From JAWLEP01 sp964553045 (GTDB lineage Bacteria; Fermentibacterota; Fermentibacteria; Fermentibacterales; JCC-6), in contig CAZKJG010000003.1 of assembly GCA_964553045.1 (NCBI GenBank), positions 1 to 64,000 of the forward strand: DNA of 64,000 nucleotides, in the 5' to 3' direction. The position numbers and the translations under genes were made by a program. Below the pieces are notes generated by a model. That model had not been told where the DNA came from and searched no databases. It saw only the letters and a list, made by a program, of their open reading frames with translations. Positions 17,759 to 26,200 of the stretch are shown here, piece after piece. The stretch's first letter is position 1. The number at the start of each line of letters is the position of its first letter.

Positions 17759-18853
17759 TCAGCCGTCCCCGTTGTCGGGGTCGTACTCCTGGGCCTCCTC
17801 CAGGCCCTGCAGGACCCTCAGGCCGCCGAGGGCCAGGGCCTCCATCTCCATCTCCCCCGGGTAGACCACCACGTCGGCCAGGAAGCTCACCCGCTCCCTT
17901 ATCCAGCCGACGAACCTCCTGTCGTAGGCGATGCCTCCGGAGAGCACGACGGCGTCTACCTCCCCGGCCAGGACCGCCGCCAGGCCGCCTATCTCCTTGG
18001 ATATCTGGTACGCCATGGCCTGGTAGACCTCCAGCGCCTTCCGGTCCCCTTCCGCGGCCCTGTCCTCCACCTCTCGCATGTCGTTGGTGCCCAGGTAGGC
18101 TACTATGCCGCCCCGGCCCTTTATCATCCTCTTGACCTCGGCCTCTGTCTTCTCCCCGCTGAAGCAGATCTTCGCGAGGTCGCCGACCGGCAGCCCTCCG
18201 GACCTCTCGGGGGTGAATGGCCCCTCTCCGTTCAGGGCGTTGTTGACATCGATCACCCTGCCCCGGCGGTGGCATCCGACGGAGATTCCACCGCCCAGGT
18301 GGACCACTATCATGTTCATCTCGCCGTAGTCGCACCCCATCTCCTCGGCCGCCTTGCGGGCCACTGCCTTCTGGTTGAGGGCGTGGAATATCGACCGCCT
18401 GGTGATCTCGGGGTGGCCGCTGTATCGGGCCAGGGGCTCCAGCTCGTCCACGACGACCGGGTCGACTATGAAGGCAGGGCACCCGGCCTCGGAGGCCAGC
18501 TCGTCGGCGATGAGCGCCCCCAGGTTGGATACGTGCTCACCCTGCACGCCCCGGCGCAGGTGCTCCTTCAGGAGCTCGGTGACCGTGAAAGTGCCGCCCC
18601 TCACAGGGTAGAGAAGGCCTCCTCTTCCCACTACTGCGTCCAGGCTGGATATGGAGTAGCCGGACTCCTCCAGCCTCTCGCGTATAACGTTCTCCCGGAA
18701 GGCGTACTGGTCGATGATCCTGTCGAAGGGAGCCAGCTCCTCCCTGGAATGGGAGAGCTTCTCGCTCCAAACCTCGCTGTGGCCCTCAAAGAGGGAGATC
18801 TTTGTGGAAGTCGATCCGGGGTTGATGGCCAGTATCCTTTTCGCGTCGGTCAT
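17759..18853 (-). CDS. buk: Butyrate kinase
   Basis: The 364-residue ASKHA-fold kinase has the phosphate-1 motif LAINPGSTSTKISLF at the N-terminus, VVGRGGLLYPV and IVVHLGGGISVGCHRRGRVIDVNNAL. The FTPERSGGLP block and the adenosine motif DAVVLSGGIAYD are also present. These match butyrate kinase, which makes ATP from butyryl phosphate and ADP in the last step of butyrate formation or works in reverse. Branched-chain acyl phosphates are also possible substrates. No phosphotransbutyrylase gene is beside it. Its pairing with methylmalonyl-CoA mutase (26 bases apart) suggests a short-chain acyl-CoA energy module. The ATG at 18853 has GGAGGCAAG upstream. Confidence 0.95.
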   Translation of the reverse strand: MTDAKRILAINPGSTSTKISLFEGHSEVWSEKLSHSREELAPFDRIIDQYAFRENVIRERLEESGYSISSLDAVVGRGGLLYPVRGGTFTVTELLKEHLRRGVQGEHVSNLGALIADELASEAGCPAFIVDPVVVDELEPLARYSGHPEITRRSIFHALNQKAVARKAAEEMGCDYGEMNMIVVHLGGGISVGCHRRGRVIDVNNALNGEGPFTPERSGGLPVGDLAKICFSGEKTEAEVKRMIKGRGGIVAYLGTNDMREVEDRAAEGDRKALEVYQAMAYQISKEIGGLAAVLAGEVDAVVLSGGIAYDRRFVGWIRERVSFLADVVVYPGEMEMEALALGGLRVLQGLEEAQEYDPDNGDG

Positions 18854-18892
18854 CTTGCCTCCGTTTCAGGCCCCTCGGCCGCCAGAAAAGTG

Positions 18893-18921
18893 TTGCTGCA
18901 ACTGCTGGGAAGCGTTAATAG
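18893..18921 (+). promoter_or_regulatory. Candidate sigma-70-type promoter for the zinc-ribbon gene
   Basis: TTGCTG (18893-18898), a 17-base spacer and TAATAG (18916-18921) lie in the divergent gap between butyrate kinase and the zinc-ribbon gene, 51 bases before the latter's start. Confidence 0.45.
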
Positions 18922-18972
18922 TCTAAGGCATAGTCGCCGATATGGCCAGCTTGCGGACGGAGGATCCAGACG

Positions 18973-19506
18973 GTGCATGGCGGGAATCTGGAGCTGTCCA
19001 GGGAGGTGGAGGTTCTCGAGAGGTCCATACGCCGGCTGGAGGAGCGTTTCCGCCTGGAGCGGGAGGGCGCGCTCGAAGATGGAAGCCTGGACGCGCTGGA
19101 GCATCTGCGTGAGCGGAGCAAGCTCTTCTTCTCCCCGGAGATCGAACGTATGGGCAGGGAGCTTGCCCGCCTGTCGGCGGCGGTGGACGGCGACCTGGCC
19201 TACGCCGAGGAGGTCAGGAGCGCGGCCAGGGACGTGGGCATCCTCATAGCCAGGCTGCGGGCCAGATTCGTGGGAACGCCGCACCGGCTCCTTCGCAACG
19301 CCGGGCTGGTTAAGCGCGTGCACGCCCTGGGCGGGTACGAGGATCGGGGAGGTCGGCGGGAGGAGGCCGAACAGGAGGGCGAGGAAGACGACCTGGAGCC
19401 CACCGACCCCCCGGTGGAGTGCCCCATATGCAGCGAGGTTCTCATGCGCAACAGGGACTTCACCATCCTCTACTGCCCCGGCTGCGGAGCCACCCAGGAC
19501 CTCTAG
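18973..19506 (+). CDS. Coiled-coil protein with C-terminal zinc ribbon, unknown function
   Basis: The 177-residue protein starts with GTG at 18973. Residues 5-110 are charged, heptad-like helices (LELSREVEVLERSIRRLEERFRLE), an acidic linker follows (EEAEQEGEEDDLEP), and the end is a zinc ribbon (CPICSEVLMRNRDFTILYCPGCG). It has no signal peptide. I do not recognise a named family. The ribbon spacing (CxxC then 15 residues then CxxC) resembles small regulators or rRNA/tRNA-associated proteins, which would fit its place before AspRS, but that is conjecture. Confidence 0.65.
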   Translation: MHGGNLELSREVEVLERSIRRLEERFRLEREGALEDGSLDALEHLRERSKLFFSPEIERMGRELARLSAAVDGDLAYAEEVRSAARDVGILIARLRARFVGTPHRLLRNAGLVKRVHALGGYEDRGGRREEAEQEGEEDDLEPTDPPVECPICSEVLMRNRDFTILYCPGCGATQDL

Positions 19507-19616
19507 CGCCCCCGGCCCCGATCGGGGGACCGCAGGGGCGGAGCATTGCCTATATTGCCCGCGCACACAAGGCAGCCAAACCTGATCAACGCGTACCCGT
19601 TCGGGAGGAGACCCCG

Positions 19617-20960
19617 ATGAAGCAGATAGATGCGTCCGCCCCCCGGCAGCCCCTGTCCGCCGCGGATCTTTCGGGCATGACCGGAAGATCCGTGACCCTG
19701 CACGGAATGGTGCAGAGGATTCGAAGGCTGGGATGGGGGGCCTTCATCGTATTGCGCCGCCACGACGGAATGGTGCAATGCGTCATGGGCAGCGAGGGAA
19801 ACGAGGAGATACTGGAGGCCGTCTCCGAGGAGCAGGCCGTCAGGGTTACCGGCACGGTGAAGGAGGCCGGCATCAAGGACGTCTCCATCCATCCCAGGGA
19901 CGTGGAGTTGGGGGTGGAGAGCCTTGAGATACTTCAGAGGCCGGCGGAGAGGGCCCCGGTCGACCTGACCAAGAAGATCCTCGACCTGCACATCGACACC
20001 AACCTCGACCTGCGACCCCTCAGCCTGCGGCACCCCGGGGAGAGGGCCCGTCTGCGGGTGGCCTCCGTACTGGGAGAGCTATTCTCGGATTTCCTGCGCC
20101 GCTCGGGCTTCACCGAGATCCATACGCCGAAGATCTGCTCCGCCGGCGCCGAGGGGGGCGCCAACATCTTCGGGGTCGACTATTTCGGCGAGAAGGCGTT
20201 CCTTGCCCAGTCACCGCAGTTCTACAAGCAGATGGGGGTGGCGGTCTACGAGCGGGTATTCGAGGTGGGCCCGGTGTTCCGCGCAGAGCCCCACCAGACA
20301 ACCAGACACATCAACGAGTACACGTCCCTGGACTTCGAGATGGGCTTCATATCCGGCCAGGAGGACGTCATGGCGCTGGAGGCCGCCTTCCTCCGATGGG
20401 CCTTCCCCAGGCTGGCCGAGGCCTGCGGCTACGAGCTGGAGCTTCTGGGGGCGGATGTCCCGGATATTCCCGAATCGATACCCTGCATGACGCTGGGCGA
20501 GGCCCACGCCATGGCCGGGGAGGAGCTGGGAAGCGACTTCTCGGCCGAGCCCGACCTGGAGCCGGCGGAGGAGCGGGCCCTGTGCGCCCGAATGGCGGAG
20601 GACGCCGGCAGCGGCCTGGTGTTCGTTACGCACTTCCCCTCCGAGAAGAGGCCCTTCTACGCCATGGACGACCCCGGCGAGCCGGGGCTCACACTGAGCT
20701 TCGACCTGCTCTTCCGGGGCCTCGAGGTTACCACCGGTGGCCAGAGGATACACGACTACGGCCGGCAGATGGAGAAAATGGAGCGCTTCGGCCTGGACCC
20801 GGGGGATTTCGCCGGCTACCTGCAGGCTCACAAGTACGGGCTTCCGCCCCACGGCGGGCTGGCCATAGGGCTGGAGCGGCTGGCGGCCAGGCTGCTGGGT
20901 GTGGAAAACATCCGCCTGACCTCGATGTTTCCGCGCGACGTGAAGCGGCTGACTCCCTAG
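19617..20960 (+). CDS. aspS: Aspartyl-tRNA synthetase, archaeal/non-discriminating type
   Basis: The 447-residue class II synthetase lacks the large GAD insertion of normal bacterial AspRS and so is the short archaeal-type form. Visible parts are the N-terminal OB-fold (GMVQRIRRLGWGAFIVLRRHDGMVQC) and motif 2 (FEVGPVFRAEPHQTTRHINEYTSLD, about 220-245). Also seen are the Asp-recognition QSPQFYKQ, GLEVTTGGQRIHDY, and motif 3 GGLAIGLERLAARLLG. Such enzymes in bacteria often also misacylate tRNA(Asn), with GatCAB completing Asn-tRNA; I cannot tell discrimination from the sequence. The ATG at 19617 follows GGGAGGAG; a TATATT (19551-19556) lies upstream with no good -35. Its TAG overlaps the TAG of the convergent gene. 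Confidence 0.93.
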   Translation: MKQIDASAPRQPLSAADLSGMTGRSVTLHGMVQRIRRLGWGAFIVLRRHDGMVQCVMGSEGNEEILEAVSEEQAVRVTGTVKEAGIKDVSIHPRDVELGVESLEILQRPAERAPVDLTKKILDLHIDTNLDLRPLSLRHPGERARLRVASVLGELFSDFLRRSGFTEIHTPKICSAGAEGGANIFGVDYFGEKAFLAQSPQFYKQMGVAVYERVFEVGPVFRAEPHQTTRHINEYTSLDFEMGFISGQEDVMALEAAFLRWAFPRLAEACGYELELLGADVPDIPESIPCMTLGEAHAMAGEELGSDFSAEPDLEPAEERALCARMAEDAGSGLVFVTHFPSEKRPFYAMDDPGEPGLTLSFDLLFRGLEVTTGGQRIHDYGRQMEKMERFGLDPGDFAGYLQAHKYGLPPHGGLAIGLERLAARLLGVENIRLTSMFPRDVKRLTP

Positions 20961-21895
20961 GGGGGCCCCAAGGCCGCCTCCATCCTCAGCCGGATTTCCG
21001 ATCCTCCTGCGGGGCAGACCACGCTCAGCTCGCTGCCGCCGGTATCCAGGAGGTTCCACAGCGGCACGAGGTCCGTGGGGCAGTGGCCTATGCCCCGCAG
21101 GGAGTCCTCCCGCAGCAGCAGCGGATCCACGGGCATGCCCCGGAGGGGGCCCTCCGCAACGAGGTTCCAGGCGTGGAAGACCAGGCTGTCGCCCCTGCGC
21201 ACCAGTCCGCCCACTACGGCAAGGTCAAGCCTTCCCGCCAACCGGGCCCTCAGCTCGCGGGCCATGGACAGGCAGGGCCCGAAACCGTCTCCGCCCCCGG
21301 TCCGCGACGCGGCGGAGGTCTCCTCCAGCACCTGCTCCAGGCTCAGCGAGCCTATGCTGTCCGGCAGGGGGCGGAAGCTCCCGGGAACCTGCGAGAGCGC
21401 AATCAGCACGGTGAAGCTGCGGGATCCGCCGGCGGGAAGGGAGTCTACCTCCGCCGTGAGCACGTCACCACTGACGTTCATTGAGGTTCTGCGCACCTCC
21501 AGACTCTGAAAGGGCGGATGCCCCCTGGGCATGGGCATCATGATCTCCAGGTCCCGCACCGGCCGGTGGCCCGAGTTCTCAACGGAAGCGGTGAGCAGCA
21601 GCAGGGTATCGATTCGGGAGGAGCCGCGGCTCCTGTCCCGCAGCCACTCCTTGAGCCGGTCGTCCGGGTCGGAGGCCAGAAGCAGGCGGTACTGGCGTCG
21701 GGCGTCCTCGAACTCCCCGGCGAGCTCCAGGAGGCTGCCCAGCCGGACTCCTGCGTCACCTCCCTCCATCCTGGCCGCCAGCTCGGCGAAGAGCAGGGCC
21801 CGTTCGGGAATGCTGGCCACCGTAACCAGGGAGCGCACCGAGTCGGAAGCGGAGATGACCGGCGCGGATACCAGCAGCGCCAGCAGAAGGGTCAT
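20957..21895 (-). CDS. Secreted transglutaminase-like protein
   Basis: The 312-residue protein has a signal peptide (MTLLLALLVSAPVISASD), a short TPR-like helical stretch (LGSLLELAGEFEDARRQYRLLLASDP) and a beta-rich middle. The C-terminal half matches the transglutaminase-core pattern: GFGPCLSMARELRARL (candidate Cys, about 215), VVGGLVRRGDSLVFHAWNLV (candidate His) and GMPVDPLL (candidate Asp), then a second Cys in GIGHCPTDL. In bacteria this fold is mostly a periplasmic protease or amidase-like domain. The gene overlaps the permease upstream by 4 bases (ATGA), so the two products probably act together at the envelope. The stop overlaps that of aspS on the other strand. Catalysis is inferred only from the triad pattern. 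Confidence 0.6.
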   Translation of the reverse strand: MTLLLALLVSAPVISASDSVRSLVTVASIPERALLFAELAARMEGGDAGVRLGSLLELAGEFEDARRQYRLLLASDPDDRLKEWLRDRSRGSSRIDTLLLLTASVENSGHRPVRDLEIMMPMPRGHPPFQSLEVRRTSMNVSGDVLTAEVDSLPAGGSRSFTVLIALSQVPGSFRPLPDSIGSLSLEQVLEETSAASRTGGGDGFGPCLSMARELRARLAGRLDLAVVGGLVRRGDSLVFHAWNLVAEGPLRGMPVDPLLLREDSLRGIGHCPTDLVPLWNLLDTGGSELSVVCPAGGSEIRLRMEAALGPP

Positions 21896-23115
21896 CCGGA
21901 AAGCCCCCGAACCGGGTCCATGCCGGAGGCCCGCAGGGCAGGGAAGGCCGCGGATGCCGTACTGAGCCCTACGGCCACGGCGGCCACCACCGCGACGTTG
22001 AGCCCGCTGACCTTGACCGGTATGTGCTCGTGAAAGGCGTATACGTCGGGAAGGGTGACAAGGCCGGTGGAGCCGAGGACCCAGCATCCGGCCAGCCCCA
22101 GAGCCAGTCCGATCGCCGCGCCGGTCGATCCCACCAGGACCCCCTCCCACAGGAAGACCCTGGCCACCAGGCTCCTGGTGGCTCCCATGGCCTTGAGCAT
22201 CGCGATATCGGAGCGTCTCTCGACGGCCGAGCGGGATATCGTTCCCACGATGTTGAAGGTGGCCACCAGCGTTATGAGTGCTATGGCCAGGAAGGAGCCC
22301 AGCCTCTCCAGCTTCATGGAGGCCAGCAGGTCGGGGTTGCGCTCCCGCCAGCTCTGAAGGACGGCCCCTTCCGGCAGCAGCCGCTCGACGGCCCGGGCCG
22401 CCTCTTCGGTGCCGACCCCCTCGGCCGGCCAGATGGACAGGCCGCCGTAGCCCCCTTCCGGGGCGAGCATTCGAGCCGCCTCCTCCAGCGGGAGATAGGC
22501 GATCTTCTGGTCGTTCACCGGCAGGCCGGTCTCCACGGCGCCGGTGAGCACCGCCCGCCCGACGGCTATGCCCCGGGCGGAGAAGAAGGCCCTGGGGGGG
22601 AAGAAAAGGAGGGTATCGCCCGCGCAGTGGCGAAGGCGCTCTGCCAGGTAGAGACCGGTTACCGTTCCCGGGAAGCCGTCGGAAAGGCGAAGGCTCAGAT
22701 CCCCGTACACCAGCTTCTCCGCCATCCCCGACGCCGCGAACTCGGCGTCCGGTTCGACTCCCCGCACCAGGCAGCCTACGTCGACTGCCCTCTCGGGATG
22801 CCTTATCACGGCCTCCCCTTCCACGTAGGGGGAAACGGCGCGCACCTGTTCGAGTGAGCGGACCCGCTGTATCACCTCGGCGGAGATATGGAACCGCGAC
22901 CCTTCCTCGGGCGTTGCGGTGAGAGGTGCGTCAACTGTCTGGACGGACTGGCCGATGAAGCTGCTGAGGCCGGCGAGTACGCTGGTAACCACGAGAAGGG
23001 CGGCGACACCCAGAGCCACTCCGCAGACGCTGACCACCGACGAGAAGGCAAGGCGCCGCCTTTGCGGGTGGCGACGGATGTATCGCCAGGCCAGGTGCCA
23101 GGACAGAGCGCTCAT
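21892..23115 (-). CDS. LolC/LolE-family ABC transporter permease
   Basis: The 407-residue protein has one N-terminal membrane helix (SVVSVCGVALGVAALLVVTSVLAGL), a periplasmic MacB-like domain (about 60-260) and three C-terminal helices with the FtsX/LolC signature ERRSDIAMLKAMGATRSLVARVF. LolC/E permeases extract lipoproteins from the inner membrane for transfer to the outer membrane, with the ATPase LolD. No LolD is in the window, so the ATPase is supplied elsewhere. The start at 23115 follows GGGAGACC; the frame continues upstream without conservation. It is translationally coupled to the transglutaminase-like gene and diverges from the large C25 protease gene. Confidence 0.9.
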   Translation of the reverse strand: MSALSWHLAWRYIRRHPQRRRLAFSSVVSVCGVALGVAALLVVTSVLAGLSSFIGQSVQTVDAPLTATPEEGSRFHISAEVIQRVRSLEQVRAVSPYVEGEAVIRHPERAVDVGCLVRGVEPDAEFAASGMAEKLVYGDLSLRLSDGFPGTVTGLYLAERLRHCAGDTLLFFPPRAFFSARGIAVGRAVLTGAVETGLPVNDQKIAYLPLEEAARMLAPEGGYGGLSIWPAEGVGTEEAARAVERLLPEGAVLQSWRERNPDLLASMKLERLGSFLAIALITLVATFNIVGTISRSAVERRSDIAMLKAMGATRSLVARVFLWEGVLVGSTGAAIGLALGLAGCWVLGSTGLVTLPDVYAFHEHIPVKVSGLNVAVVAAVAVGLSTASAAFPALRASGMDPVRGLSG

Positions 23116-23143
23116 GGTCTCCCTTCTCCCATCGGTTCGGGCT

Positions 23144-23172
23144 TTGGCGCGGCGACTGGTGACAAATATGTT
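23144..23172 (+). promoter_or_regulatory. Candidate promoter for the C25-sirtuin-C25 operon
   Basis: TTGGCG (23144-23149), a 17-base spacer and TATGTT (23167-23172) lie in the divergent gap after the lolC/E-like gene, about 74 bases before the protease ATG. It matches the TTG-17-TATATT pattern seen elsewhere in the window. Confidence 0.5.
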
Positions 23173-23245
23173 CAAAGGAACGTTTTGGAAAGGGCGGCCT
23201 TCCGGCCCCGGATCCAGTTCACGACATTCGAGAGGATCGGGCCCC

Positions 23246-26200
23246 ATGCTGCACGCCGTAACGGTAGCGCTGCTTCTGGCCTCGTCCCCCGCGGACGGAG
23301 TGTCCGGCCCGCACGCGGAGGCGCTTGCCGCCCCGGGCCATCGGGCCGAGTATACACCCGAGGGAGCCTTTCTGCATCTGAGCTTCGCCCGGCCGCGGGT
23401 CCGAAGCACCGACCACGGCGATGTCGTGATGATACCCGGCCTGCCGCAGCGCACGGTGATCGGGGAGCCCCGGGTTCCCTTCAGGAGGATCATCGTCCCG
23501 CTTCCGCCGGAGGGGGATCCCGAGGTGAGGCTCACGGACGTCCGGACCTCTCCGCTGCCTGCGTCGGCCGGCGCGCTGGCCATCACGCCGGCACTTCGCG
23601 GTACGGGTCTGAGCACGGTCGAGGACTACTCCATACCGCGAAGGTCCGGCCCGGACTCCCGGCTGGATTACAGGGTGATGCACCTCGCCGGCTCCAGGGT
23701 GGCGGTGGTGGACATCTACCCGTACCTGCCCTCCTCCCGCGGATCCTACCTGGTGTCCGCGGAGCTCTCGGTGACCTGGCCCCGGACCCCGGGCTGGCGC
23801 AGGCTGGAGGACGGCCCGCTGGCTTCCGTCTGCCCCGCGGGCGCACCCTGGTGGCCGGAGGGGAAGGGTAGGACCGAGAGCCCCTTCTGGGGCAGGCCCT
23901 GGGCCAGGATGGAGATTGGCGAGACCGGCGTCTACTGCCTTACCGGCCAGGAGCTGCAGGAGGCCGGCTGCAGCGCAGTGGGCTCTCCGTCCTCCAGCCT
24001 GCGGATGCTTACCGGGCCGGGGGTTGAGTTCGACATCTTCGACCGCACCGAGCAGCATCCGCCGGAGGAGGTGGCAGTTCGGGTCCGCGACGGCGGCGAC
24101 GGCGTATTCGACTCCACGGACTCACTTCTCTTCTTCGCCCGGGAGCTGAATCGCTTCGTCCTTACCGACTCCGGTCCGCCCGGGTCTGCGATAGATCACG
24201 TGGGCCACGAGTACGACGACAGAAACGTCTACTGGCTCACGTGGGGAGGTCAGCAGGGCACCGCCATGGAGGTGGCGGACGCCGCACCCGACGGTTCCCC
24301 CTCTTTCGGCGAATCCGCCACACACCACCTGTGGATGGAGGAGGACTACGCCTTCAGCAACTACGACGGATGGACCTGGTACCGCCTCTATCCCCAGCTG
24401 CCGCTCTACCTCTACCTGCAGACCCCGGACGCCTCCGGCCCCGGCACCGTCACCATCTCCTTCGCCGTTCCCCGGGGCAACGCCCCCGTGGATGTGATAC
24501 TGGACGGCGACACGCTCTACAGCGGCAACATTCCTTTGGTCGGCAGCCTGGAGCTGGACTCGGTAGCCCTGGGCCCGGCTCCCAGGCTGACCATCAAGCC
24601 CGACACCGGAAACTGGACGGAGAACTACCTGGAGCACATCTACATCAGGTATCCCAGGTATCTCTCTTCGGCCGGCGGCAGGCTGGTCTTCCCCCGGCTG
24701 TCCGAAGCGGGCAGAAGGACGCTGGAGCTGGAGATGACGGCCGAGCCGCTGCTGTCCCTGGACGTGAGCGACCCTCTGCTGCCGAGGGTGCTTGGCGGAG
24801 GTGAGTGGTCGGAGGGCCGGCTCACGGTATCGCACGACCTTGGCCCGGGAACCTCCATGTACATCTGCCGTCCGGGCGACCTGCTCAAGCCGGACTCCCT
24901 GGAGCCGGCGCAGCCGGGACGTCTTGTGGGGTCGCTGGAGCCGGCGGATGTGGTTCTCATAGCCGGCGAGGGCCTTCTCCAGGCTTCTCAGCCCCTGCCG
25001 GCCCTGTACGGGCAGCGGGGAAGGAGCTGCCAACTGGTCGGCCTGGACGAGGTGGCGGACGAGTTCGGCGCCGGAGTCATGCATCCCGGGGCCGTGCGCT
25101 CCTTCATCAGGCACATGCTGGACAACTGGAGCGAGCCGGTGGAGGCGGTGGTGTTCGTGGGGAGCGGTCACTACGACGTGCTCAACCGGCTTACAACCAC
25201 TCCCTGCCCGTTCCCGGTATGGTACTTCCACCAGTTCTGGAACATTCTGGTCTGCAAGGACGACTTCTTCCCCCTTTGCCACGAGGACCAGGAGATACCG
25301 GAGGTTCCCGTCTCCAGGATACCGGCCGACGACCCCACGGAGCTGGCCGGGTACATATCCAAGATAGCGGCCCGCGAGGGGGCCCTGGAGCCCGGCCGGT
25401 GGTCCTCCAGGGACCTGCTGATAGCCGATGACGAGTGGGGAGACGGATTGAACGAGAGCACCCACACCGAGCAGTGCGACATCATGGCGGACAGCATCCC
25501 CTCCAGGTACCGGAGGGAGAAGCTCTACTTGATCGAGTACCCGTGGCCACCTGGAACCGATCCGAACCAGGGCTCCCACCCGGACAAACCGGAGGCCAGA
25601 GAGGACCTGGTGGCCGAGTTGAGCCAGGGCTGGCGAATGGCCTGGTACTTCGGCCACGGCTCCTACGGCCAGCTGGCCCAGGAGAAGCTGCTGCTCTCGG
25701 CCGACGCGGTACGTGTGACCTCCGGGCCGGCCTCTCCCGTCCTGCTGACCTTCTGCTGCAACGCAGGCGACTATTTCCTCACCGCCGACGACTGCCTGGC
25801 CGAGTACTTCGCCCTGGCCCCCGAGGGCGGCTCCATCGTATCGATATCGCCCATAGGCGGAACGTTGAGTCCGCTGAACCTCACACTGGCCATTACGATA
25901 CAGAACAAGGTGGAGGCCAGCCCGTCGGCCGGGATCGGAACCCATCTCTGGGCCGCCAAGGTCGAGATAGTGACTCCCGACTCCGCCGACAGGGCGAGCG
26001 ATCCCACCGGGAACAGCGCCGCCAGCCAGTACCACTGCCTCGGCGACGGCGGAGTGGGGCTTCCCGCAGTGTCGGAGATGAACGGGGGCCTCGGCCTTGC
26101 GGGCGACAGCCTCCTCAGGGGAAGAACCGCCCGCCTGGAAATAGACGCCGGAGATGCCCAGTCGGTTTTCGCAAGGGTCACCGAGAGCGGTTCCTACGTC

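Noticed and set aside
18854..18972. A divergent promoter for butyrate kinase on the minus strand
   Set aside because: A TATTAA is seen but no TTG box at an acceptable distance, so I did not list it.
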